Below are positions 10,539 through 22,584 of a stretch of DNA of 64,000 nucleotides, piece after piece. The translations under genes and the position numbers were made by a program. Every line of letters starts with the position of its first letter. The stretch's first letter is position 1. The DNA lies in NCBI RefSeq assembly GCF_040802235.1, contig NC_133167.1:100302001-100366000 (forward strand), in the 5' to 3' direction. The stretch is from Manis javanica (taxonomy: Eukaryota; Chordata; Mammalia; Pholidota; Manidae). Under the pieces are notes generated by a model. That model was not told the DNA's origin. It worked only from the letters and a program-made list of their open reading frames with translations, and did not search any database.

Positions 10539-11575
10539 ACTTAGAACTAATAATTAAGCAAAGTTGCAGGGTACAAAATCAACATACAAAAATCAGTTGT
10601 GCTTCCATACACTAACAATGAGCAATCTGAAAAGGAATTAGGAAAATAACTCCATTATATCAAAAGAATAAAATACTTAGAAATGGGAGACAATATTTGA
10701 AAATATCTGCTAAGGGATAAATATCCAGACTATATAAACAATTGCAATTCAACAACAAAAAAACCCCCAAATAACTCAATTAAAAAATAGAATACTTGAA
10801 TAGATATTTTTTTCCAAAGAATAAACACAAATGGCCAATAAGCACATGAAAAGAGACTCAGCATTATTAATTATTAAGGAAATGGAAGTCGAATTCACAC
10901 TGAGATACCACTTCACATCCGTTAAGGTGGCTATTGTGGAAAGAACTATTTAAAAGAACAGAAACTAACAAGTATTGGTGAGGATGTAGACATATTGGAA
11001 TCCTCATGCATAGCTGATGGGAATGTAAAATAGTACAGCCACCCTAGAAAACCGTATGGTGGTTCCCCCCAAAATTAAACATAGAATTATCATGTGATCC
11101 TACAATTTCCCTTCTAGGTATATACCCAAAAGAATTAAAAGCAGGAACTTGAACCTCTGTTGTACACCAATGTCCATACGGTATTAGTGACAACAGTCAA
11201 AAAATGGAAACACCTCATGTGTTCACTGACAGAAGAATGGATAAACAAAATGTCATCTATACATACAACAGAAAATTATTAAGCCTTAAGAGGAAATTCT
11301 GACACATGCTACAATGGATGAACCTTGAAAACATTGTGCTATAAAGGAGACTAGACACAAAAAGACATGATTCCACTTACTGACTAGAATAGTCATATTC
11401 CTAAAGACAGAAAGTAGAATAGTGGTTACTAGGGCCTGAGGAGCTCACTGTTTCCATACTTAATATGGTTATAGAATTTTATATACTTAAAATAGACATA
11501 AAATGGTTAAAAATGGTTAAATAATAAATTTTATGTTATACATATTTACAATTTTTTAAGTAAAAAAAAATTACC
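10180..11575 (+). mobile_element. LINE-1 ORF2 3' part and 3' UTR, internally deleted
   Basis: Sense L1. It starts in the reverse-transcriptase part of ORF2 ('aataaactagaaatagagg', 'tacttggtggtgaaagactg', then the region equivalent to 'gatgacatgatt...tagaaaacccc'). A TC/AC microsatellite interrupts it at 10478-10537. After 'aaaatacttagaaatggg' (about 10670-10690) it jumps to a point much nearer the ORF2 end ('tctgctaagggataaatatcc'), so a large internal part is missing. It continues through the C-terminal region and ends in an A-rich stretch near 11565. Frames are broken; it is a dead element. Confidence 0.88.
10478..10537. repeat. Compound microsatellite (TC)n(AC)n
   Basis: About ten TC units pass directly into about twenty AC units. 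It lies inside L1 ORF2 sequence, at a place where the parent element carries a short A/C-rich stretch that probably seeded the expansion. The long pure AC run makes it a likely polymorphic marker. Confidence 0.97.
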
Positions 11576-11862
11576 AAATAATGATGCTTCATTTGGAGAA
11601 TGGTGACTAGACAGTACTGATCATAACAGAATTGGGGCCACACTGTCTGTTTTAGGGCACAGTCTCCAAAAATCCTTGTTACTTCCATGAACTTGGAAAT
11701 TCATGCACTCACTCTGGAATTCACTTTGTGAGAATAACATGTTTTAGCTCTCTTCAATATTATTTTTTTGCAATAAAATTGTAATGTTCCAATGCTAAAA
11801 AGTAGGTATTTTTCTGTATGTGAGTTCTCAAATATGATTCTAAACTACTGGGAAACGCAGAT

Positions 11863-12092
11863 GCAGCAATAGATATTGTGAACTTTGGGGCAAAACTTAA
11901 ATTCAAATTAAGACTCTGCCATTTACTGGCTGTGTGACATTTGTTAAATTATTTAATCTCTTTGGGCATACATTTCCTCCTCTGTCCATTGGAGACATTT
12001 TACCCAACTTGCAGAATTGCTGTGAGGACTGGGGATAATTACACTAAATGTTTGGCGTATAGAATATCCTCAGTAAATTATAGCTATTAAGT
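11863..12092 (+). repeat. MIR SINE, near full length
   Basis: Clear MIR in sense: 'actctgccatttactggctg' and 'tgtgacatttgttaaattat', then 'tttcctcctctgtccattgg', 'gctgtgaggactggggataa' and the tail 'cctcagtaaattatagctat'. It is one of the best preserved MIRs in the window. Confidence 0.88.
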
Positions 12093-12471
12093 AATTCTCA
12101 GAAGAAAACTAGATAGGCAGCACTTCTAAATTTTGAACATTCAAAACAAGCAAATTAATTGTACAACAGCTTATTAGCATAGAAGAAGAATCGCATCAGC
12201 TTAACAATGTGGTATTTCTCAAGGAGTAGCCATCATACAGTCTAGGATCATATACCTGATTTTATCTGTAAAATCACCATCTGGTGGCAGTCAGATACTA
12301 TTACAGCCTAGTGCGCCTATGTCCTGTGGGCACACCACCAGTACATTAAAAGGGGAGTCTGTTTAAAGAGATGTCATTGACAAAGACTTTCTTTGACCAT
12401 GTTAAGAGGCTTAAAATGTATACTTTAAAATAAGGATATTCTTTGAACTTTGTGATAGTTAATTGTTTAAT

Positions 12472-12593
12472 CTTCATCCAAAATGCTACCCCAAAAAGTT
12501 ACCAAATTATATTTTGGTATGCTCTTAACATTTTAATAATGATTCTTCAACCTTCATCCAAACTGTTGTACCAAGAAAGTACCAAATTATATT
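12472..12593. repeat. Diverged tandem duplication, 80-bp period
   Basis: A 42-base segment at 12472-12513 recurs at 12552-12593. Both start CTTCATCCAAA and end ACCAAATTATATT, with about six differences between. The intervening DNA is AT-rich and only loosely alike. A 70-codon frame through both copies (12443-12655) is a by-product. Confidence 0.85.
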
Positions 12594-12689
12594 CCTACCA
12601 AATAGTTTCTGAGAGTGCCTGCTTTCATGTAGTCTCAAGGATACTTAAACTTTGACAGTCTAATAAATGGAAAACAATGTTTTAAATGT

Positions 12690-13080
12690 TGAGTGAGGCT
12701 GAGCTTTTTTTTTGTCTTTTCCTATTTTTTGCGCTTTGTACTTTCTGCATTGTTCATTTGTATTTCATTTTCATGGAAGTCCTTGACTATGTCATTTTCC
12801 AGTTTTTCTACTGTATTTTTTCTTACTACTTGTAAGAAGTTTTTGAATATTTGAAATAATTTTCTTGCTATATAGACTGCCATCTCTGCCAGATTTGTTA
12901 TTAGTCTTTTATTTTTTTTGAGTGCTGTTTTTAATCATGGAAACATTTAATGTAATCATATCTCCGTCTGTTCATAGCATCTGAGTTTGGTTTCTAGTTT
13001 AGAAAGTCTTTCCCATTCCATGTCCTTCAATTCAGTAAATTCATTTCAGAGAATTTGTCTCATAAATATACTTTCCAAAA
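12690..13080. other. T-rich DNA, possibly antisense LINE-1
   Basis: T-rich on the plus strand with phrases reminiscent of antisense L1M 3' UTR ('tagtcttttattttttttga', 'gaaagtctttcccattcc'). The match is not firm enough to fix family or limits. Confidence 0.35.
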
Positions 13081-13329
13081 TGAGTTAAAAATTATGTAAA
13101 AAGAAAAAAAATGTATACCTAAATGATATTCTTTTATATCCTTAGAAAAGGCCTAGAGAGTTACCTAGGACTGTATGAACCATATTTCAGAGTTGCACTG
13201 GGAAAACTACAGGAGGTGTGGGAAGGAAGGAGGATTTAATTTTCATAGTAAACTCTTCTGTGTTTGAATTTTTATCATGCCCAGTGTTATTTTTATAATA
13301 AGGAATGAATATTAAGATGTATAGCCTTT

Positions 13330-14245
13330 GAAGATATGGCAGTGGCAGGAGCCAGTCATTTTATCTCCCAGAATCATCCCATCAAGAGCAGACAGAGCAA
13401 CTAGATAGAATCTCTAGACCACATCAAAAACCACATCAGTTGGCAACGTACCCTCATAAACTCCAAAATATCAGGGGGTGGGGATAAGCGGTCCACAGTC
13501 ATAAGACCAGCCTCATGCCAGCATCTGTGTAGGAGAAATTTGAGGGGTGTGGCATTTGATAAACCTAAGTGCAGGGGAACCCCAAAATAGATAACAGGTG
13601 TTCAATGAAAGGCATGGTGGATAATATGAGACTAGCATTTAAAACTGTGGAAGGCTTTGTCCAACTCAACAGTCGGGAAGCAGAAGAGGCCCACTGTGAG
13701 GTCTGAGGAGGCCGAGGCACTTTATGACCAGGAATTCTCAGCACTGACCAGTCAGGGCTCAACTCCAGAGCAGGACCTACACTGAGGAGAAATTACTAGC
13801 AATGGAGTCAAAATAGGGGTGAAGAAAAGAAAAGGTCAAGAGAAAAGTGAAAGAGGAGAGCAGACACAAGAAATCTCTAAACACAAAGCCATGATCTGTT
13901 CGAATCCTACATGAGGACAACAGAAGAAAAAGCTTCTGAGTTTAGAAAAACTTTCCATGCCAGAGCTTCCTTCCAAAAGTTCAGGAAAATTAATTTCACT
14001 TAAAATTGAGCAACAAATACATCCTGAGACCAAACCCTATCTGAAGTTGTTTTAAGAAAAAACTGTAGAGAATAAAACATGCTAGGAAAACATGCCCTTA
14101 TGATGGAGCAAAACTGCAAACTACTATTTTAAAATTAGTTGTAAGACATTAGGAAAATAATAACAAGATGCAATAGAACAACAAACCAGAACTAGAAAAC
14201 TTAGAAGTAAGGGGACAGAACTTGGAAAGAATTAGAATCGAAAAG
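13330..14245. other. Possible old LINE-1/HAL1-like 5' remnant
   Basis: A purine-rich block with repeated 'agaaaa' and 'gaggacaacagaagaaaaag' phrases, resembling the untranslated and first-ORF regions of old L1/HAL1 elements. No confirming block was recognised. The minus-strand frames at 13565-13762 and 13836-14033 show no coding signal. Confidence 0.35.
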
Positions 14246-14529
14246 AAAAAAATCTGTCTTTTTCACATACAGCAAATATGATCACAGATTTGTATAAGTG
14301 GGTATGTTTAAAGGAATGTTTTCAGCTCAGCCTTGAACATAATAAGATGAAATAAAATTTGTTAAAAACAGAATAAATGTAAAAATCAACTGCATAATTC
14401 TTTTTAAAAAATCTCATCTCTCTTTTAGCCTTGAGAGTAGTCCTTCAAATGTTCTTAGTGACATTCTAAATGGCGTATCCAATTACAATTTCCTTCAGAA
14501 TATTTATTGAGATTCCCTACATTGACCAG

Positions 14530-15560
14530 TTTCCAACATTTCAAGCACATAGGAAGGTTGAAAAAAAAACTCTATGGTAAACACCCTTATACCCACTGCT
14601 TAGCTTCTATAATTAATTTCACTGAATTTTCTTTAGTACATAATCTACCGGTCCCACCTTTTTTTAATCCATCTTTTTGGGGGGATGCATTTCAAAGTAA
14701 GTTTCAGATATCAGTATACTGTACCCCTAAAGTCTTCAAAAGGCGTATCATTAATTAGAATTCAAAAATTTTTTACAGTCTTCAGATATTTATATATAAT
14801 GAAATGCATAGGTCTTAAATTTATCCCACAATGAATATGAATAAATGCAAACCCCTATCAAGAATAGAATATTATTACTTTGATGCCAGAAAAGTTGTCC
14901 TGCTTATTTCCAGTTATTCTCTGCCTTACACACCCTTCCTAAAGGTGACTGCTCTTCTGATTTCTTTTCACCATAGATAAGGCTTTTCCTGTTTCTAGAA
15001 TTTCAAATAGATGGAATCATGTATTATGTGGTTTCTGTCACTTAGTATGTTTTTGAGATTGACTCATGTTGTTGGGTATATCAATAGTTTATTGCTGAGT
15101 CATATTCCTTTGTATGAGCTGTATAGTTTGTTTATCCATTTTTCTGTTGCTGGTCACCTATGTTATTTCCAAGTTTTACCTATTATGAATAAAACTTATG
15201 AAAATTCTTGGATAAGTCTTCTTGTGACAAATGTTTTCATTTTGCTTAAGTACCTGATTGGTGTATCTGGTAGGTATATCTTTTAGCTTTAGAAAGAAAT
15301 GCCAGGCTTCTTGCTAAAGCAGTCATACTATTTTACACTCCTACCAAAAATGTATGAATTTCAATTGCCCCACGTCTTTGCCCAAACATGTATTGCTCAT
15401 CTTTTGTAATATCAGCCACTCTGGTAAACTGTGCAATGCTCTCTCATTGTGGTTTTAATTTTCATTTCCCTGACAACTAATGTTACTGAGGACGTTTCTG
15501 TATGAGCACAAGTATGCCTTTTTTGGTGAAATGTCTCAAATATTTTCCTCATTTTAAAAA
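14530..15560 (-). mobile_element. LINE-1 3' UTR and end of ORF2, antisense (L1M)
   Basis: A 1-kb antisense L1M piece matching the remembered consensus almost phrase by phrase: 'gatgcatttcaaagtaagtt', 'aaacccctatcaagaataga', 'gttgggtatatcaatagttt', 'ttttacactcctacc', 'tctcattgtggttttaattt' and 'tttttggtgaaatgtctcaa'. The 91-codon frame at 15011-15286 is a shadow of the reversed element. Confidence 0.92.
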
Positions 15561-15569
15561 TATGGTTAC

Positions 15570-16810
15570 TTCTCTTTTCCCTCTGGCTGGCTTATGTGGT
15601 GCTGTGGCTGATCCTCCCATTACCTCTCATGCTAGCAGAGGGACCCCTTTTCTCTGGCCTCTTGCAAGGCATCCCATGGAGGCATTTCAAAAAGACACCT
15701 TCTTTGGCTCCAGGAGGCCTAATGTGAGCCTCACGGCACAACAGTTCTTATTGTGCCAATAAGAATCTTCCTGGGAAGGGAGCCATTGTGGGGCACCATT
15801 TGTTACGCTTCTGGTTTCGGGTTGTTTAAAGTTATATCCAGCCGGATCCCTAAAATTCCCCCTCCTATCAGCCCTGGAGTATTAAAGAAGCGAACCTTTC
15901 TCTGTTTTCATGCTGACTTGAATTTACTGATGACATTATCAACCACCCGAGAAAAATCAACCACAAATTTTGAGAAGAGGCAAATGAGAATTTCAAACAT
16001 TTCTCTGCATAATTCCACTATCAAGCTTAACTACTTTGGTAATAAAACACACTAGTCCTCAAACTTTGCTGGAGGCTTTCCAGACCGAAATAACGCTACT
16101 TTGGCCCAACACCATGCCCATTCATGGAGATAATGTTTCTTTTTTGCTGCATACTTGAAGAGTTTGATGATCCAAATCAGTATGGAATGCTTTGGTGCTT
16201 GCAGAGAACAGAATTCTGCTTAGCAGGAGCACAATTACACAACTTGAGGACAATTTTAAGAGTGCTATCGGAAACAAACAGACGCACCTTGAGAGAACAT
16301 TTCCCTCCAGGTTTTGGGTTATATTGTAGAAAGCTATCGACATGACTGAAAAAGCAGCAAAGATTCTCAGGAATTGACTTATTTGCTAAGTGAGGAGAGG
16401 ACTTGGCAATCCCCCCCTTTTGTGTCAAGACTGCAAATCTGCTGTTGCTTAAGTCACCGAGTCGAGGTGTCTGCAGAAGACACCTGTTTCTCACCCGGTC
16501 AGTGTGTTGATAATGTTACATCCTGATACTACAAGCCACTCAGATGGAGATTTCTCTGCCTTTGACATTTGGAAATGCTGTATGAAGCTAAGTTTCCCTT
16601 CCTCTCATGGTTTGGGTGTGTTTCAAGTTTTAAACGATCACCCCAGCCATGTCTCACTTTTCGCAACATCAAATGTTTACTTCTGGATGTAGTTTGAAAC
16701 GATTCCAGTGCAAACAGTAGGGAATACACCAACCATCACAGGCATCGAAAGGAAGTCCAACTTTTAGATTCACGGTAGGTCATGGACTTAAGGCATTTCC
16801 TGTAGGTAGA
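15570..16810. other. Repeat-poor block, possible regulatory DNA
   Basis: About 1.2 kb with no recognised repeat between an L1 and a MIR, of more balanced composition than its surroundings. Overlapping open frames of 73 to 105 codons occur on both strands at 16122-16494. It also has a short hairpin (AGGTGTCT/AGACACCT, about 16465-16484) and a RUNX-like AACCACAAA near 15960. None of this proves function. Conserved non-coding DNA is possible; a pseudogene I cannot name is an alternative. Confidence 0.35.
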
Positions 16811-16814
16811 GGCA

Positions 16815-17048
16815 GCTTGCACAGAAGTGAAAAGCAGAGTTTTAGAATCAGAAGAAGTTGAGATTCACATCACAGTTCTGCCAGCTAATGACCGTGGATG
16901 ACCTTGAGCGGCTTCAATTTTCACATCTGAATAATGGTTATAGGTATATTTATCTAAGAGGACTATTGTGAAGATTAAATAATATCTGTACATATATATC
17001 TGGTATACAGTAAATATTCAATTAATGGTCATTTCTGTTATTAGTATC
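16815..17048 (+). repeat. MIR SINE, near full length
   Basis: Sense MIR: 'gttctgccagctaatgaccg', 'gaccttgagcggcttcaatt', 'tcacatctgaataatggtta', 'ctattgtgaagattaaataa', and a tail 'gtaaatattcaattaatggt'. Confidence 0.85.
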
Positions 17049-17049
17049 T

Positions 17050-19905
17050 TTCAGTGATAATTTTACTTTATCATTTAACACATTTTATCAATATGCTCAT
17101 TACAATCAAATAGCCTATAACATGCAGCCTAATGTATTCATTTATTTTCACTAGATATGGTTATACAGGTATGATATGCTCTTTCACTTTCCTTCCTTGT
17201 TCTAGAATTGCACATAAACTTCTGTAGTCCATGGTGTACTTGTCAAAAGAGCAGATGTTAAAATTAACCCTTAGAGGTTACATTCCCAGCTCTGTTAATG
17301 CTCACTGCACTGGGCACTAGAGATGTGTCCTGTATCTGAAATTCTAAGTCAGGAATTGGATCATGATTACTGCCTCACCTTAGATTTAGGGATTTCCTTG
17401 GAGACCACGGAGAACATCATTTGGTGCTAGGAACGCATCTGCTTTGGAACACTTACGGTCATGCAACGGAAGAGCCCCATCTTACTGGGCCCCTCATTCA
17501 GTTTCCCTTTGTGTGGCCCTGAGCTCCTGGGGCCGAGGTGACGAGGAGCATGTCATTTCAACAGGCAACACTAGATGGAGCAAAGAGATCAAATTTTTTT
17601 TTTTCCATTTCTGTCCTGAAATTCCAAATACCAGCAAAATAAGGTTTCATTTTAAAATTAGAGGCTAAATAGGCTATTTAGAGATTAATTAGACTCTTGA
17701 GTTTGGTCTTTGTTCCTCCGTTTCCTTTTCTTGGTCTTCTCATTTTCCTTGTTTGGTCCTGCGGCTGCCTAGAGATTTGGGCTCGGGCAGAAAGGGGGGA
17801 GGGATTGCCCTGCTGGTCGTCCAAGTGTAGGGAAAAGATGCACAGGGCTGATCTTCCTGGGTCTTTGGAAGCGCAGGGGCATGACATCACTGTTTGTGTA
17901 ACGTGCATACGGTGGGCTGCTTGTCTCCTAGATTCTGGAAGGCTGGTGTGTTGGGCTTGTGGCCAACCTCTGTCCTCAAAGAGTCTCCCACCCACTCCCT
18001 GCGGCAAGCTCAACAGTGTGCCTGTCTGTCTGTATTACAGGCCTCGCTTCCACCCATTATTTCCCAGTCTTCCTTTTTTTCTACACCGCCCTCTTTTTCT
18101 ATATCTCCCCTTTTTCCTCTACCTCCATCTCTCTTATCTGCTCCCCTGCCTAGAAGAGCACAATTTTTCATCACTTCCTTCCTGTGTGCCACAGACCAAC
18201 TGAAACAGATTATACTACAGTCACTTTCACAATGTAAAGAGCTTATAATTCATGGCCAAGACCAGCTTATCTCTTTGTTCTTCTTTGCTTCCATTCCATG
18301 TATTTCACCTCTCATACAACCCTCCACAAAGTTTATCCTAAATAAGCACTTCTTCAGTCAGTGAATGAATTGATAAGTGAATGACTGACATTCTCCCTTG
18401 ACCTCATCCACCTATCTCCAGCACTTCCTGACCTGGCCTCTCCCATCCCATCCCCTACCTCCCGTTCTATTTACTTGTCCTTCCCATTGAGTTGTCCTTT
18501 TTCAGTAACTGAATTAAGGCTCTCGTTTGAATTCCTCCCTTTCCAGTGAATTCACTAATTAGTCTTCTCTGTTGCTTTCCAAATGTTCCCAGCTGTGTCA
18601 TTTTAATTGCTAGTGTCTTGTATTTTGTTTTCCACATTTACCTCTGGCCTACGTGCATTATATTTCTACTCACTAAAATAGACTGACGGAGGTATTTATT
18701 GAAATGGTGGATTTGGATTCACCTCAGCTTGCAAAGGAAATTTGAATCCGAGCAGTAAGTTTATATAAATAAATCTCTGAGTTGCTAACATGAATAGTTA
18801 GCGAGTAGTAGGGAAACATAAAAAGAAATTAGGTTCAGTTCTCTGGAGGATGGTCCATGGTTCAAGAGTCTGAGATGCAAATTAAAATATTTACAGAGTT
18901 GAGACTGCTGCTTAACTCCACTTAGGTTAATTCCCAGTCTTTGTCAACAGATAACTGATTTTCCACAGTGCACATTTCTCTGTTTCCCATGATCTATACT
19001 GAGCATCAGGAGCAAAGTCTCTCCCAGCATGTGCCAGGCCATGAAAATAGCCATTGAGAATGTGGAAAAGCATATTTACTTTTTATATTTGAAACTAAGA
19101 CTGACTGAGATCTTGTTAGGGAATTGCATATTTAAGAATTGTGAATCAAAAACTTGATATATGCAGAAAGAATAGTTTTTTAACACCATAAAGTATTTCA
19201 TAATAAATTGTAATAACATGAATGTAAATGTTTGTGTTAATTAGGTAAAATAGCTGGAAATTTTTTTTTTCAAAATATCATAATTCTTTTGAAGTATTTC
19301 CCTACCTCTTGGGCTGGGGAGTAAGGGGAGGAGTGCCACAGTGTTCCAGCCAGGGGACTGGGAACCCACTGGTGCATGAAGAATTACTTTGTACACTGAA
19401 CTTGTAATAATCTTCATATAGATACTGTTTAAATAAATGAAATAAAATGTATTTAAAAGGATTGACAGGTTTTGGGGTTTTTTTTGTCTGGTTTTTGCCT
19501 GTTCAAGTAGAGACAATTCACTACATACTTATGTTTAGAGAGTGCTAGAACCTTTGCTTTGGGTAGTTAGCTTGATTTCCCTCCAAGTGTGTTGATCACC
19601 TTGTTAGGTTCCCTGTACTTGTTTTCTTGAGTATCTTTATAGTATATCTTTAGTCTTTAGGGCGGTCTGCAAGCCACAGCAAAGGAGGCAGTTTTGAACT
19701 GAATGCTGATTCTTGTAGTGGTTAATATAAGGCTGAAGAGAGAAACTGAGTTTGACCAGCTGCTCTTCCAAAGCGAAGTCACTTTAGATCACGGAAGAAA
19801 ATAATTCAAGACACAGAACTGCACTTGGCTTGGCTGGAGTTAAGACTGATCAAAAATCTCTGCCTCTCTGTGGGAGATTATAGGTTAGGGAGAAACTGAT
19901 GTGCT
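17050..19905. other. Unique DNA with a pyrimidine-rich tract
   Basis: No gene or firm repeat. A long C/T-rich stretch on the plus strand lies at about 18040-18160 and accounts for the longest open frames here (168 and 156 codons, 17697-18364), whose products are low-complexity P/S/F/L-rich and not convincing. A decayed L2 tail may lie near 18330-18380. Confidence 0.5.
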
Positions 19906-21957
19906 CAATATCTTTTTTTTTTTTTTTTTAAGTTTAAGTTTACTGCCTCAGTGCCATGCAGCAGTTGCAAGAACAAAAGGTTCCTTTTAAGAAAGGACTT
20001 GGTCATCTGTATGACTTCAGTATCACTTCATGATTCCCTTTTGCCTTCCTAGGTATTTCAGAAAGTTGAACATAAATATTCCATCAACAAATGGACATGC
20101 AGTCCATGGCTAAGTTTAACTGCATGCCTGGGTAGCAAATTATTCACATTGCACTCAGATATGTAAAGAAAATGTAGCTTCTTAATTTCTCTAAAATCAA
20201 TCATGCCTCCTTTCTGACCATCGGCCTCCTGGAGTTGGTGATGCGACATGTTTGGTAGTCAAGATTTGGTTTAAAATCCTCTCTTCAGAAGATGCTCAGC
20301 TTTCCAGAGGGCTTCTCTTTCTCCCCCCTTCCTCCCCATCCCAACACACAGGGGAGAGACACAGCGGCTCACTCCCCTCCCTCAACACTCTTACATCCAT
20401 TTATTCCTCTTCTAGAGTGATGGGGTCTCCTGACCAGGCCCTCCTGGCAACGAGGTAACTTCTCTACTGCCAGGGCAGAAATGCTTTGCTCTCAGACATC
20501 CAGGCTGGGTTCTTCACATGCTTAGGAGATGCATAAAGTCCCCTCTCTCGCACTCTCCAGCTCTCTCCCTCTCCCCTTGTTTCTCTCACTCACTCACTCT
20601 TGTTTTCTTTCTCACTCTCTTTTCTCCAAAGTCTGGCCTCTGGTCTTACTGTCTTGCTGCTGATGGCAACAAAAATCAAACTTGATCATCAAGGCGTAAA
20701 GCTGCAGGCAGGAATCCACTTTGCCCTTGAAGCCCAGAAACCCCCACTTCAGTGGCTGGGGTGCCCAGGCAGTATGATTTACTGGAAATGGAAATATGCC
20801 TGAAAGGAAATACACCAGAAAATACATTTCTATAAACAATGTGCCCTTTATGAACCACCCCTCATATGAAGAGACACGGTTTAAGGAACCTGCTTTTCAC
20901 TATCCTTGCCCTCTGTCATGAATATCGCCACATTTCATGGGGGGAAAATGAGTCTAAGGTTGTTAGGTCAGCCAAATAACAGCTTTAGGAGGGAAGGTGA
21001 TAAGGAAGAATTCCCTTGAAAAAAAGGAAATGAATGCAGAAAGCTGACAGTTACCAAGAAGTTGAGAATAATTTTATTAACTTCCTGCATTTGTTTGCTT
21101 GCGCTTTGCTAGCCTGCCCTTGAACTATGGAAATCTGACAAATTCATCACTCAGAAGGAAAATGTGTTCATGCCAAGCCCGGGTTTCTCCCTGGGTAGCC
21201 AGGAGCCTGTTGGCGCTTCGAGTTGCAGGCTGAGGTGCACCTGGAACCAATCCCCTGCTCTAACCTTGCCACAGTGGTGCTGGGAGGCTGCATTGTCTGA
21301 CCTTGACTTTGAGCCCTCCCCAAAGAAGGAAAAGGGACAGCAAATGGGGGCTCCTGAGCTGAGCAGCAGGTGATACTAACAGAAGTAGGAAGCAGAATGC
21401 ACAGACTGAGCCCTGAATTCTTCTCAGACTAAAAAAAACTAACAAAAATTCCCAGCTCTCCAAAACTCACTATTCACAAACTAATCTCCCTTTCTGGCTA
21501 TTACTCAACTGTGAATCCCTTCTTAGGCTTTTAGCCTCCTTTAAGCCATAGAAAGAGAATGAAAATAAGTGCACCCCAAGACCTTGGATTTTTTTTCTTC
21601 CTTTTCTGTTGCCAATGAATCAGTTTGAAAAGTGGGCTGGCACAGGTCCCAGGAATTCGTGTTAAATGTCTAATAGAGATATACTGTGCAGTGGCTGCAG
21701 GCTGCCCAGGCATTTCCAAACATGGTTCTAGCTGATAGCTTGTGCTTTTAGGGGAGTGACCTGCCAGTGACATGTGTTTTCCTACCTGTAGAGAGGCTTG
21801 AAACATTTTGAATATTTCCTTTCTACTTTACTTGTCGGGGGAGGGAGGGTGTCACATATATTTTAATAGTTCCATGATCAAAATTACTGCATTTAAAGCA
21901 GGATAATGAAAACACATATCATCTCAACTTCCTTATTGCTCTTTCTCCCTGGTTACC
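19906..21957. other. Unique DNA, poly-T tract and pyrimidine-rich run
   Basis: An 18-base T tract (19912-19929) and a C/T-rich run (about 20535-20630) stand out; neither is attached to a recognised SINE. A 23-base segment at 20058-20080 recurs exactly at 21958-21980. No gene is seen. Confidence 0.5.
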
Positions 21958-21979
21958 TCAGAAAGTTGAACATAAATAT

Positions 21980-22517
21980 TGTGTCTGTCCCCGTGTAGCT
22001 CCGGGAAGAGGGGGTTCTCCGCCTGGACAAGCTCCCTATGAATTTGATGAGACCAAATAAAGGCAAGGTCCAGAAGCTGGGATTAAAAGGGGGGTACCAC
22101 GTTTATTCCAAGGGTGGTCACAGACAGCTCAGTATACACAGCTGGCTTGAATGCAGTCCCCAGAGTGGCTACAAGTTCTGCTCCCCCGCACAAACTTAGT
22201 CCGCTAGGGGCACCGGGGCTCCATGGCTCCCTCTCTGCTCTCCTATGGCACCCCTAGCCCGCCTCTAGCTCTGGGGGGAATTCTGTGGGTCGGTCTCTGG
22301 TGACTGGCAGACGCCTGACCAATTATGTAACAGGAACAGGGGAGAGAGGAGAATGGGTGCTTCCTTTCCACCCCTCCTCGGGACCAGCGGTCCTGAGACT
22401 GACCAGGCTCTTATTATAAACATGCAAACAGTCTGTATATATATATATATTATATATACAACGGGTGCTCTTCAGGCCAGGTGGGAATCCTGATCAAAAA
22501 GTTCCATTTTCCCCACA
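21980..22517 (-). mobile_element. ERV LTR, minus orientation
   Basis: On the minus strand this begins TGTGGGG (ending at plus 22517) and ends GACACA (plus 21980), 538 bases, with the canonical TG...CA ends. AATAAA lies at plus 22102-22107, followed by a G/C-rich U5-like end. An AT-dinucleotide run at 22433-22459 falls in the U3 part. No internal ERV sequence is attached, so it looks like a solo LTR, but the flanking bases do not show an obvious target duplication. The family is not recognised and it is unlike the LTRs at 218-969. Confidence 0.7.
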
Positions 22518-22584
22518 ACCTGTCTTTTTCCATGGAAAAGCAATCATTTTTGTTTTCGTTTCTGTTCAATTCCTAAAGGGCTTG

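Noticed and set aside
17697..18364. Overlapping 168- and 156-codon plus-strand open frames
   Set aside because: They run through a pyrimidine-rich tract that lacks stops by composition; the products are low-complexity and two frames are open over the same DNA.
20535..20630. Pyrimidine-rich run as a carnivore SINE tail
   Set aside because: No tRNA-like SINE body precedes it on either strand.
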